In this document: piece by piece, positions 23,561-34,672 of the stretch
Numbering within the stretch: the stretch's first letter is position 1
Layout: the number at the start of each line of letters is the position of its first letter
NCBI GenBank assembly: GCA_013398955.1
Contig: VWPU01003226.1
Span: 46,010-110,009, forward strand
Source of the DNA: Callaeas wilsoni
Taxonomy: Eukaryota > Chordata > Aves > Passeriformes > Callaeidae
Direction: 5' to 3'
DNA: 64,000 nt
Notes under the pieces: model-generated
The model's input: only the letters and a program-made list of their open reading frames with translations
The model's database searches: none
Told to the model about the DNA's origin: nothing
Made by a program: the position numbers and the translations under genes

Positions 23561-26500
23561 CCTTAAAAAATTAAAAACATAAACCTCAGTGATGGCATCT
23601 ACGTATGTATGATATAGGTACACCTCAAAAGGGTAGATTGGTCAAAGTCTGATGTTTTTTACTCTTTGAAAACCAAAATGCGAATATAATAATTTCTATC
23701 AAATATTTCACTTCTGTTTTTTGGTGCTTGAAAAACCTGGCAAAATGATTTCCTCACCTGTTCCTCTGACTGAGGTGAATGAGTATTTTAATGAACTCAT
23801 TTCTCTTTTAAATCATTAAATATATTCGTGCTTGATAATATGCATCAGTTCTTTCTGTGGGGGAGATTATTACTAGAAATAATGCGGTGCATTAGAATTG
23901 CATTAGGATGTAGATTTGGGCCATATTTAACTTCCTCCTGAGCTCCGTGTTGTGCAAGCAGTGTACAAAATAGATGTAGTCCGAGGTAAAAGCTGACAGG
24001 ATGAGCTTGTGCCTGCAGGGGTCAGCAAAGAAAGTTCTGCCCCTCTCAATCTGCTCCAATTTCCTTTGCTCTGTGGGGCACAGCACGCTCGGGTGGGACC
24101 AGCACACACACCCTGAATTAATCAGTCAGCTCAGCATTAATAATTCAGTGCAAATTACAAAGAGCTGATCTGCAAATGTACTTCTGAAAGTCAACGGTAA
24201 AGCTCTCTTTCACTTTCAAGCTGCAAAAATCGAAATCTCACTGGAAAAAGGTTGGAAATCCCTGAAAGCTGTGGTGTTGTACCGGGAGTCACACTCCAAG
24301 GGTGACCTTGTGTGTTTTCATGAGTCAGCAGGCGATGGAGAGAGGATGTGCAACAGGATTTCTCCACAGAGGGATGTTTAGCAGCGTTGGGTTATCTGAG
24401 CTTCCTGTGGGATGCTCTGCATGCACAAGGGTTTGAAGATAGACCTCTAGCTCTGGGAGATAAGTAACATTAGTCATGATGGAAGAATAACATTTTTTTT
24501 TCTCAAAGGTAAAAATCTGAGGATCTTTGGTTACATTTCAAATCCATTCTCACTACTCCATGGGTTTTCCTTTAGCTCCAGCCTTTTTGCAAAGAAAAAG
24601 TCTGTCAGTAAAATTCTCTGGCAGGAAAACATTTGCTTCTGACCAACCTAAGTTCTTGTGTGTTTGAGCCAACAACAAGGAAGGGGAGCTGAAACCTGGC
24701 CAAGGACGGACATGGTTTTGTTGTTCCCACTGGGCAGCAAAGGGACTGAGATTGTCCAACTCAGCTAATGGCCAGCTGAAATTAAACATTTCATTTCAGG
24801 TCAGCAAAATAGAATAAAATATTTCAGAATTTTGACATGCATTTTTTATGATTTTTTTTAAATGCATAGATTGGATACAGCAATACCAGTTATTTTATGT
24901 ATTATTAAAAGCATGTCAAATTCCTGGCTGATGTGAAAGATTTCTTTTTTTGGTCACCTCTCTACTAAATATGAAACAATAACTCAGAAAGTAAATTATT
25001 CCTTATATTCTCAAGTCCGGGTAGTAATGGTGTTTTGTATAAAAATATGCACATTATAGACTTTTTTTAAAAAAGAGAATATCTCTGCTGAGAAATCAGA
25101 AAATTACACTGGGGATAATTATTCTCATCTTTCTTGAAGTGCAGTCTTGATATGAAGCACAGCTGATGCTCTGGTCTGTGAATGGAAGAGGCCATTGTCC
25201 TGTACCCAATAGAGAATATGCCCACTTATGAACCCTCTTTTAACCTTTTCCTTGTTTTTTCAGCACCTTGGGGTTGGAGAGCTATTCCACTTCCTAGTTT
25301 CCTTTTAGTACCACTGTTGCCTACTGAATTGTTCCCTAGCCAGTATTTTTGCAGTTTATTCTTCCTGCCCAAGTATTAAACTTCACAGCTGTCTTCATTG
25401 AATGGCATTTTATTTTCTTGTCTGGAGTATTTTCTCAGCCTGTCAAAATAATTTTGAATTGTAGACCTGTCCTCCAACATGCTTGAGACCCTTCTGTGCT
25501 TAGAGTCACTTGTGATTTTAATAGCTGTATTTTCTATGCCACCACGCACTTTGGTAATGCTTTTTATAATTAAGGTGTATGTCAAAGTAATTTATTGTAG
25601 TCATTAAAAAGAAAAAAATCCAAAAAGATATACAGGGGGAATCATTATTCTTTTGGCAATAACACATTCAGATAGTCAGCAACACCTATTCTAAACCGAG
25701 AAATAATCTTTAATTCAGGACCCTCAAATCCCCTTAAGATTTTCAGTTGCAGTGTAGCCTGGAGCAATGGAGAATAGAGAGCTCCCAGGTTAATTTGCTG
25801 TGTTGTGCAGCATGTGCTGCATATACAAAGGCCCAGTCTTGGTTGTCCCACAGGAATATTTGATAATAAACTCAATTTGTGACACTAATAGCAAATAAAC
25901 TGTCTAAAAGAAAATGAAATTTGATTGCCTTCAATTCCAAGAATACAGAGAGGTTTGTTTACCCAAGTCCCACAGTTTCTGGTCCCTAAGAATGAACCTA
26001 ATAATTTAAAGCCTTTGGACCTGGACTCCGACGTACTGAATTTTACCAAAGGCTCTGTGCCTAGTGTGACTTACATTCAGCACCTTAGCCAAGGGGAATT
26101 AGAGGGACTTAATGTATCCAAACCCAGTATACAATCAGTGCCAGAGGGCATTTCTTGCTCTCCGAGGAGAGACTCACTGGCTAAAGGGGGAGACAGGACA
26201 GCTGCTAAAAAAGGATGTGTGCTCACAGCAGGCTGGGACGAACCTCACCCCACCACACCTCTTTGCAGTCACTTGTCATAACCTATTTCTATATCCATGG
26301 ATACTCAGATGATTTTCAAACCTCAGTTCTTTTGGTGATAATGGAGAAGAGGATTGAGAGCGTAACAAATAAATTAAATTTCTTGTGTAGGAGGCGGTCA
26401 AATATGAATAAATGCATTGGGATCTTGTTGTTCCTCATGATGCATCTGAATCATTCACCTCTTCTGAGCCATTCAGTTTCCTGGTGGACACACTCCTAGG

Positions 26501-26960
26501 AGAGAGGTTTAGTTGAAAAGTACCTACAAGGAAGTATATGCTTGAGTAAATCTAATTTAGAAAACATTAGCAATTATTATGGAAGCCTTGTTTATATTTA
26601 TTGTTATCATTCACTGAACTTATTAATGCCTTGGGACATTCACTGGGTTTGTTTTGTGGTGATTCTGGTATTGTAAATAATGTAATCAGAGTTGATGGAC
26701 TTTGATTTTGTACCTCATGTATGCAATGGCAATGAAAGGAAACTCTTCAGTGGCAAAACAGTAAAAGAAAGTTTCCCATCCTGAAAGTAGGTCTCTAAAA
26801 ATAAAAAATAAACCAAACCAAAGAAAACAAACAAAAAAGCAAACAAAAAGTACAGGTGAAAAGGATGTACTAACTTTAAGAATTGATCACTAAACATCAC
26901 ACATTAGAATTTAAATGTCTCACAAAGTTAAAATAAAAAGTCTGTTCAGTAATTGCCCCT
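23561..26960. other. Unique noncoding sequence with A-rich simple repeat
   Basis: An A-rich (AAAC)n-like stretch spans about 26797-26850. A plus-strand open frame covers 25925-26281 (118 codons counted from a TTG, not an ATG). It has no motif that I recognise and no clear acceptor and donor pair. No gene is supported. Confidence 0.5.
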
Positions 26961-26964
26961 AATT

Positions 26965-27240
26965 TCACTGCTTTCCGTGATACCTGCAGGGTTCGTCACA
27001 CTGCGCTTGGTTGTCACACTGCGTTTGTCCTCCCAGGTCAGGAGGAGCTCCTCTCCTTCCCGCATAGCTGCGCTGAGGAGGACAGCAAACACGCGATCCC
27101 GGCGTGCCCTCCAGAGCTGCGGGGCAAGAATGGTTCCCCTGCTCCTTTCTGCAGTGACTCCTGCTGTAAATCGAGGCCCCTCTGCACGCTTCCCACCAGG
27201 AACGTGTGTGGGTTTAGCGCTGTCTTGCTCAGATTGACTT
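26965..27240. promoter_or_regulatory. CpG-rich islet
   Basis: About 16 CpG dinucleotides were counted by eye in roughly 275 bp, against very few in the flanks. CpG-rich words include ACACGCGATCCCGGCGTGCC. GTCACACTGCG is repeated at 26995 and 27013 (18-bp spacing). Both strands are open (94 codons plus, 120 codons minus) with no motif, which is common in GC-rich DNA. It may be a small unmethylated regulatory island or a GC-rich repeat remnant. No transcription start can be assigned. Confidence 0.35.
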
Positions 27241-29518
27241 GATGGTGTCCTCATCTCTAATATGGCAGTGAAATGTCGAATGTAAGCTGAGCATTTAGGA
27301 ATGTGCAAGTTTTAGGGCCCAGACTACTCAACTCCCTTCATTTCAGATTGTTTCCTGTGTGAGACTACTCCATTTCTCATGGCTCCTCCTTCACACGTTT
27401 GGCATGGAATTCTGGCCAGGTTCCCTGGAGGACTTTCGGTCCCACAGACTCCATACTTCCATGGATGCTAACAATTCGTCTCTTACAGGCCATCTAGAAA
27501 TTGAAATAACATAGATGTGAGGATAAAAAAAAGAAAAGATGGGAAATGGACTGTTCTTTGTATTAAATAGCTAAAGAGAGGCAGGGAGATGGATGGAACA
27601 TTGTAAACAGACTTGCATACAATTTTCAGAATGTGTGTCCTCATCATTAAAATGTACTTTGGACAGAATATTCCTGTCCTGGATGTGACTGTTCTGGATT
27701 AGGGATGTCCACCTATGTCTGTAGCGACATCTGCTTTTTTCTGAAACCATTTTCATCTTCCAGTGTCATTCTCTGAGATCATATCAATCTTTCACCCTGC
27801 TTCTGCTTTAAAAGACTGGATTCTAGAGATTTTTTTTATACTTCACCCCCAACCCTTGCTTTTTTTTTTCTTTTTTTGTGCTTTTGTACAATCTGACATC
27901 TTCAAATTTCATTCATCTTGTCATAATAATGTGTTTTCAGTCAGATGGTCACTTAAGGGTTTTTTTCCTCCTCTACTGCTCCTGCTCTGGTAAATAACCA
28001 GCTTGACCCTGCTGACAGAGTTTTTTACATGTGCAAGACGGTGTATACAAAGCACAGCCAACAATTCTTGAATTTTGCACAGACATTTTCTGCAGTCACT
28101 TTCTTACTGCAAAGACCCAGGAGGCAGATGAAGGTACTGTGAACCTGTGACAGACTGGCAAAAAATAATTTAGTAATCTGTTTCTGCAAAACTGCTTTCA
28201 GGTAGGTTTTTCCAGAAAGAATTTTCTCAGCTGATAAGGTTGCTTTTTGGTTGTCAAAGCATTGTAGCAAGGTTCAGGTACCATAAAGCTACTAAAAATT
28301 TCTCTGGTTTCTAAAAGCCATCATAATTATTTATAATGCGACAAATTATTATTTTCTTTAATATTTAAATGGATGCTATTTTAAGCCGTATCTGAACAAC
28401 AAAGTAATTTAAATTTGCTGATGTTATTTCTCACCCATTGGTGTGCTTGCTCTAAATCCAAAGCAGTTTATGGATCTCAGATAATTTTTCTGTAATGCTT
28501 TCAATTCATTGTTCAATTTTTGAACCTATAACATTTTCTGCTAGCTGTGCACATCCATAGTCCTTTCTTTGCTGATATCCATCTGACTCTGAAGTGCAAT
28601 TATATTGTATTTCCTGTTTGCAAGTGTAAAAAGTCTATATTGACCCTAGTAGGATAGAAACCTATTGCTGGTACAGTAGCCAATAAATCTTGGAGTTGGA
28701 ATTTGTCTGCTTTAATCTTCACTGTAATCAATTAAGCTTTGAGGTGAGAACAGCAAAGGTTTAATTCAGCTGGCTGTTTGCAGAAGTTTATGAGCTGTCT
28801 TTTCTGAGGGATTGGTTGTGATATTAGGATGCAGTAACAGAAGGGTAAATCTATACACAAGACCTAAATTTGGGCACAAGCTATAAAATGATGGTTGAAC
28901 TACATAGATGGGTAATTTATTGTCTGCTTTTTGATCAAAAGTCAATTTATAAGGCTTAAGAATAAGTGATTTTTAGTTTGTACAGAAAACTTGTATACAT
29001 GTATCACTAAAATTCCACATGCCTTGTTTGTTTCGTTTTGGGGTTTTTTTTAGCAATTATTTTAAATATGAATAATGACTCATGCATTAGTCAGACTGTT
29101 GATTTGAAGATTCACTTCCAAATGCCATGTGGTAACACAGTTCCTGCTACTACTTCCACTTGTGTTATTCTTTTTTTTTTCCTCCAACTACGTCTCAGAA
29201 ATTCAGCTGCATGATCCCTCACTGTCTGGCACTCCTTGAGAAATGGCAGTAAGCCTGCAGATACTGTTTAGATATCAAGATACTTAATCTCAGATATTCA
29301 GGAGAACATGAAGCACTTTCCCAGAATGGTAAATGTGCTATCCCTATTGATTCAGCCATTCAGGAAAAGCACCCCTAAGCTAGTTTGCACCACAGAGCTA
29401 CAAGAAGCCCACAGAGGCTGTCCTTCCCAAGGTTTGGGAAGCACTGCTGGAGGAGGCACTAGCCAAAGTGGGTCCCAACATCATGGCAAAGGTCAGCAGT
29501 GGCCAGGCTCAAATCCCC
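27241..29518. other. AT-rich unique noncoding sequence
   Basis: T runs occur near 27860-27877 and 29170-29180. No gene or repeat family is recognised. The last 200 bp before the minisatellite become GC-richer without a recognisable family. Confidence 0.55.
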
Positions 29519-29914
29519 CAGGCTGACTGTAACCATGAGCGCCTCTGTCTGCGGGGAGCAGCCCCAGGAGTCACCCACCTGCCTCAGGCTGACTGTAACC
29601 ATGAGAGCCTCTGTCTGCGGGGAGCAGCCCCAGGAGTCACCCACCTGCCTCAGGCTGACTGTAACCATGAGAGCCTCTGTCTGCGGGGAGCAGCCCCAGG
29701 AGTCACCCACCTGCCCCAGGCTGACTGTAACCATGAGAGCCTCTGTCTGCGGGGAGCAGCCCCAGGAGTCACCCACCTGCCCCAGGCTGACTGTAACCAT
29801 GAGAGCCTCTGTCTGCGGGGAGCAGCCCCAGGAGTCACCCACCTGCCCCAGGCTGACTGTAACCATGAGAGCCTCTGTCTGCGGGGAGCAGCCCCAGGTG
29901 TCACACACCTGTCC
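29519..29914 (+). repeat. 66-bp minisatellite, six copies
   Basis: Units start at 29519, 29585, 29651, 29717, 29783 and 29849, each beginning CAGGCTGACTGTAACCATGA. Copies 1 and 2 end CCTGCCT, while copies 3-5 end CCTGCCC. Copy 1 has GAGCGCC where the others have GAGAGCC. Copy 6 is altered at its end (CAGGTGTCACACACCTG). The diverged edge copies and uniform middle copies suggest growth by unequal exchange or replication slippage. Because 66 is divisible by 3 and the unit lacks stops in several frames, 90-200 codon open frames run through the array on both strands. These look like a by-product of the repeat. Each unit carries a small GGGG-AGCAG-CCCC hairpin. Confidence 0.97.
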
Positions 29915-30345
29915 CTCACACCGAGCAGTTCCCCTCCAGTGCCCCCCTCCCTTTCCCAGCACTGGCCCTGTGCTATTTTCCATCACACAGACTATGCTGT
30001 GCACTCACTGGGCTGACCTGTGTGCAGCAGCGTGGGTGGAAACCTTTCTTTGTGATGAGCTGGTCCCTCACAAGTTTCATGTACCTGTGACAGAACCAGA
30101 ATAATAAGAGTTCTTTCTTGTCTCTCTGCACCTTTTGCCTTTTTTTCTCCCCCTTAGCTCCAGCCTAAATGGAGCAGAGGATCCGGCTGCTGTGGGGAAT
30201 AAACTCCTCTTTCCCTGTGAAATATGGAAACAGTGAAATGCTCCAGGTGGTCATTTTTCCAGCCCCCATACAAGTCAGGCATTGTAAAGCCTGAGCAATA
30301 GACAGCACTTCCTGTTAGAACAAGGTGGTTGTCCTTTCTCCTCTC
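29915..30345. other. Unique spacer between two tandem arrays
   Basis: A GC-rich first 90 bp changes to ordinary sequence. No gene is recognised. The plus-strand frame that runs through the minisatellite ends at 30104 without a known domain. Confidence 0.5.
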
Positions 30346-30893
30346 TCCCCTTTCCTTCCCCTTTCCTTCCCCTTTCCTTCCCCNNNNNNNNNNNNNNNNN
30401 NNNNNNNNNNNNNNNNNNNNNNNNNNNNNNNNNNNNNNNNNNNNNNNNNNNNNNNNNNNNNNNNNNNNNNNNNNNNNNNNNNNNNNNNNNNNNNNNNNNN
30501 NNNNNNNNNNNNNNNNNNNNNNNNNNNNNNNNNNNNNNNNNNNNNNNNNNNNNNNNNNNNNNNNNNNNNNNNNNNNNNNNNNNNNNNNNNNNNNNNNNNN
30601 NNNNNNNNNNNNNNNNNNNNNNNNNNNNNNNNNNNNNNNNNNNNNNNNNNNNNNNNNNNNNNNNNNNNNNNNNNNNNNNNNNNNNNNNNNNNNNNNNNNN
30701 NNNNNNNNNNNNNNNNNNNNNNNNNNNNNNNNNNNNNNNNNNNNNNNNNNNNNNNNNNNNNNNNNNNNNNNNNNNNNNNNNNNNNNNNNNNNNNNNTTCC
30801 CCCTTCCTTCTCCTTTCCTTCCCCCTTCCTTCCCCTTTCCTTCCCCTTTCCTTCCCCTTTCCTTCCCCTTTCCTTCCCCTTTCTCCTTTCCAT
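30346..30893 (+). repeat. 11-bp polypyrimidine tandem array interrupted by a gap
   Basis: The unit is TTCCCCTTTCC on the plus strand (GGAAAGGGGAA on the minus strand). It is seen at 30346-30383 before the gap and at 30797-30893 after it, with variants containing CCCCC and TTCTCC in the right flank. All visible bases are pyrimidines apart from the very end. On the minus strand GGGG runs are separated by AAAGGAA (7 bases), which satisfies the usual G-quadruplex pattern. Homopurine-homopyrimidine DNA can also form triplexes. Predicted frames that cross the N run have no meaning. Confidence 0.95.
30384..30796. other. Assembly gap of 413 N
   Basis: The gap is bounded on both sides by the same 11-bp array, so the missing sequence is very probably more of that array. 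The true length cannot be inferred from the N count. Confidence 0.95.
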
Positions 30894-33159
30894 CCCTGAG
30901 CAGCTTTTCATCTAACAGCAACGATCCATTTAAACTGCAAAGCTCTTGTGGCAGTATATTAATTTTATCAGAAGTTCCATAGTGAGGAATAGTGAAGACA
31001 GCAGAGCTCATCCTTCCCCCAGGCAGGCAGGACCCTGGGGTCAGGGCTCTTTCCTGGCACAAGAAGGGCAGCACAGCTTCCTGCTTTCCCTAATTTAGAG
31101 GAAAGTCTGGAACTGACGCCTTCCAGGATGCTGGATGCACAACCTTGGTGTCAGACACATCAGAACATCTCTTGGTTCAGGATTCTCTCAAAGTCTTTAG
31201 ATGGTCCTAGTTCTAACTTCAACACTTTTTTGCAAGAAGCAAAAATAATTTATTTTGCTACGTGCTCTAGGATTGTGTCTCATCAGGAAGAGGTTCAAAA
31301 GAATAGTACTCTAAACCCTGCTTTTTCCCTTTTCTGCCTTTTTTAGTTTCCCCCCAAAAACATCACAGAAGACTCAGTTTGAAGCTTTATATAGAATCTG
31401 GATTATTCCTCTGATTTTAAGAGGCAATGAATCAGACCAATAGTTAACATTGCAATTAGCCATCATCTCTGCTACTCAAGGGTGTGTGTCTCTATATCCC
31501 ATTTTCCATCAGCCACCAGTAGTTGGCTGATCTTATTTCAATGCATGATTACAAAAACACAAAAGTAGCACATTTCTTAGCTGGATAGACATGTTGCTAT
31601 TTATGGCTTTTTAGTCATGTATATTTATGAGCTTCTAAAATGGTGCGTCCAATTTCAGAACTTCTTTAATGTCCAAATCTCATGAATTATAAAGTATATG
31701 CTTTAACATACATGATTATTAATGGTACAGAAGAAAAATTACAAGTAATATTATAAATAATTTCCTGTGGGAACTGGTAAATTGCCTGCATATTTATTTC
31801 TTGTGGAAAACTCTGACTTCATGGTCTCATAGTTCCCAGGCAGAATATTTATACCCTTGACAAATAAGGCAAAATATGTTTGACACTTTTAAAACTCATT
31901 TACTTGCCATTTTGAGAACTTGGTCTTCATTAACAGAATTTTTTTTTTCCAGCAAACAAGGTAACTGACCTGGCACTTAAAAAGGATAAAAATCTCCTTC
32001 CTATTATTATATCTAATTTTTTCATGTATTTTAAGGTTGATTTATATGCCTCACTTTCATGCATCTTCACTTAAATGCATTTTGAACTCGAGTTTTCAAC
32101 AGTGTTATTTAATTAGGAGAAATAGACAAATATTTTCCAATTCCCCACTGTTCTCTTTGTTTAAACTTTACTAGACTTATTTATCATGCACTTGAAAGTA
32201 TTTGTGATATATGAGCATTTAAAATGCTGTATATTAATAAAGCCATTTCAGTGTGTGCTGGCTATTTTGTTATTCTAAAAGAGCAACACGATGCCCTTTC
32301 TAGATATCTAAATACCACTCAGGTGGTGTTTCTCTCTGGATAGAGTTTCTAGTGTCTCATAAGGCATACACTCACATGTCAGTTGTAGTAAATTCAGTTT
32401 AAAATCCATTCAGCCGTGAGAGACAAACACCTTGGGAATCATGTCAGTTAGTTCTAGGACTACTTGTTTGAAAATTTCGCTGGTTATTAAAGGATGAGAG
32501 TGGGGGGAAAGGTGTGGGGTGGACTGAGAGAGGACCCACGGCACGGGGAGAAGGGCACAGGAACCACGGCCAGTGGGGCAGGAGGCAGAGCCTCCGTGGG
32601 GAAAAGGGACCGGGAGGACCCGGTGTGCAGCTGTGCTGAGGGAATCCAGCTGGGAAGGAGAGGATGGAAACCTTCAGTGTCTGAGGGAAACAGAATATAA
32701 TCAGGGCGAGAATTGTCACAGAGAGCATTAAGGTAGTAAGAGCCTCGGATGAGTGGCAGGTGAAGGAGCTTTGCTTTTTTTCTGCTAAAGACGTAGCTGG
32801 ATGGTTTAACAAAAAAAAGCTTAAAAAATCACTGCTGCTTGTTTTGCAGACTGGGAGTTAAAAGCGTTTTAAGCAAGAACATTCTCGAGTACTTGTCGTA
32901 ATTGTCATGGTGCAGAGACTGCTCCTGTGAGCCTTCAGCCCTATCTCCAGATCAGCCAAAATACCTGAAGAACATTAATAATACTAATTTTTTTAAGATG
33001 TTTGAGTAAGAAGAGAGTTCTGGTAAATACAGATTTTGATAAACTGCTAGTATCAATTCTTGTTCTGATCTCAATAGGAAAAATATATATATTTTTCTGC
33101 TTAAACGGAGCTGTTAAGGCATTTTTACACACTATGATATATATACACACACGTTTCAG
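30894..33159. other. AT-rich unique sequence with one GC-rich patch
   Basis: A G- and C-rich patch at about 32495-32690 contains several CpGs and overlapping open frames (32494-32700 plus, 32444-32812 minus) with no motif. I cannot assign it to a repeat family. The rest is AT-rich and featureless. Confidence 0.5.
33078..33097. repeat. 20-bp perfect AT palindrome
   Basis: GAAAAATATATATATTTTTC is its own reverse complement over all 20 bases. It lies 63 bp before the possible exon at 33160. It is probably simple-sequence chance, but it could extrude as a cruciform. Confidence 0.8.
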
Positions 33160-33252
33160 GCAATTTGACTTAAAAGACTTCCAGATAGGAGCAATCTGCA
33201 AAGAACTTCCTTGTCAAAACTTTGATGGGTTGTGGTATGGAAAGGAATCCAG
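33160..33252 (+). other. Possible 93-nt exon (weak)
   Basis: The left edge follows CACACACGTTTCAG, an acceptor with an imperfect pyrimidine tract. The right edge is GAATCCAG|gtaaac. The segment is 31 codons long, opening with one base of a split codon and closing with two (phase 2 on both sides, so skipping it keeps the frame). The frame includes KDFQIGAICKELPCQNFDGL, which reads like ordinary globular protein but matches nothing I know. The frame stops just after the donor, as expected for an exon, but chance is not excluded. Confidence 0.2.
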
Positions 33253-34377
33253 GTAAACACAGATTAGCCATCATTAAACTGGGCAGCAAAGAGTGGTTGA
33301 GTTTATGATTGCTATTCACTGCAGCACTGACACATAAACTGTGGTCTTCTAATTAATAGCAGTGTAATGGTTGGGGATCCACGCAGTAATAAAGCTGCTT
33401 ATAGGATGGCTACTATAAAAAAAGAAATAAACCCTGGAGTGAGTTGTAAAGTTATATAATTGTCTCTAAATTAGATGTGGTGAAAATAACATTTTAAGCA
33501 GGCATTTTTTGTAGTATTGTGGGTTGCCTGTCTGAGAAAGGTTTTAACAGCCTAGGTTTAAAAGGAAAGAAATGATTGTAAAGGCATAAACACCTGTAAA
33601 TGTGAATACTTAGGATATCTTTACTGAAGAGGAATAAAGGCATCTGCAGCTGACTGCGAACTTGAGTTCAGCAAGAAATAGCTCTTATTGGACCACCCTA
33701 CATTTGTAAATGTAAAACATATGTAAACATGATAGTAGAAGTCATTGTTTTCCAAGGTAAAAAACTTAACTACACAATCAAATGAAGTTTGTTTCTTATT
33801 TATTTAGTGATATAACAGATTATGTCTTGTTCAGTCTAGCAGTTTCTACTATGAACTTGGTTGTTTGCATATAGCATCAGGAAAACACCATAAACTATGA
33901 ATTCAAATCAGCCATATTTGGTCCTGGTAGCATTTGCTGAGTCCCAGCTCTGTTATATCACCTGGTTGAACACTGTAACTCTCCTGTCCTCCTTAGCGAT
34001 GCTTATCTGTGTAGATTGTAAATCTCTACTTTATTTCCCTTTTCTTCTGTAAGTACAGTCACTTTTTCAATGTCAGCTGGAAGAAAATTACCAGTTATTA
34101 AGGCATTCATGATTGAGTCTGACACAGGGGCAAAAAAGCGCAAGTAAAAGCCTTTAATTAGGCATATCCTTGATTTTGTATGACTGATTCTCTGCAGGTT
34201 TATGATATAATTGGGTTGATTTTCAGCCTTGTTTTGGGAATGGCTGTGATGTGGAAAAATCTCTTTCCTAAATCTAGTGCACAAGTCAAAATGTACAGAA
34301 TCTTTCTCCACGATTCCCTGCCACAGATACATGTTAAATACTGTAAATATCAGGGAAATTTCTGAGTTTGGGAAGTG
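33253..34377. other. AT-rich unique noncoding sequence
   Basis: A stretch near 33915-33995 has weak word similarity to MIR but is too diverged to call. No gene is recognised. Confidence 0.5.
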
Positions 34378-34672
34378 TAAAGGACCTTATCACTCTCTGA
34401 AATTGCCCGAAAGGAGGTTGTAGCCAGGTGTGGGGCAGTCTCTTCTCCTGAGTAACAAGTGTCAGGACCAGAGGAAACAGCCTCAGCTTGCACCAGGGAG
34501 GCTTTACATTGGATATTAAGGAAAATTTCTTCACTGCAAGTGTGGTCAGGTATTGGAACAGGCTGCCCAGGGAAGTGGTGGGATCACCACTCCTGAAAGG
34601 GTTCAAAAGCTCTGTGTATGTGGCATTAACCCACTGACATTAGAGGTCTTATTCCACCTTAGTGATTCTATG
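34378..34672 (+). mobile_element. CR1 LINE 3' UTR, 5'-truncated
   Basis: The segment starts in the CR1 zone 'ggaccttatcactctctgaaa...ctgaaaggaggttgtagc'. It passes through GGGGCAGTCTCTTCTCC, AACAAGTGTCAGGACCAGAG, TTGGATATTAAGGAAAATTT and GGAACAGGCTGCCCAGGGAA. It ends with 'gaggtcttattccaccttagtgattctatgag' at 34672. All blocks are in order, so the plus-strand 3' end of CR1 is clear. The copy is about 295 bp, a usual length for a truncated insert, and carries a single tail unit. Confidence 0.93.

Noticed and set aside
25925..26281. 118-codon plus-strand open frame with protein-like composition
   Set aside because: It begins at TTG, has no clear acceptor or donor, and resembles no protein that I know.
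29519..29914. CRISPR-like repeat array
   Set aside because: Units are contiguous with no unique spacers and the host is a vertebrate. It is a minisatellite.
29459..30104. Long overlapping open frames of 180-200 codons on both strands
   Set aside because: They exist because the 66-bp unit is a multiple of three and lacks stops. Frames on both strands cannot all be genes.
30154..31074. 306-codon open frame crossing the gap
   Set aside because: Most of it is unknown bases. The rest is the translated 11-bp repeat.
33915..33995. Possible MIR remnant
   Set aside because: Only a few words match in order. It is too diverged to call by eye.
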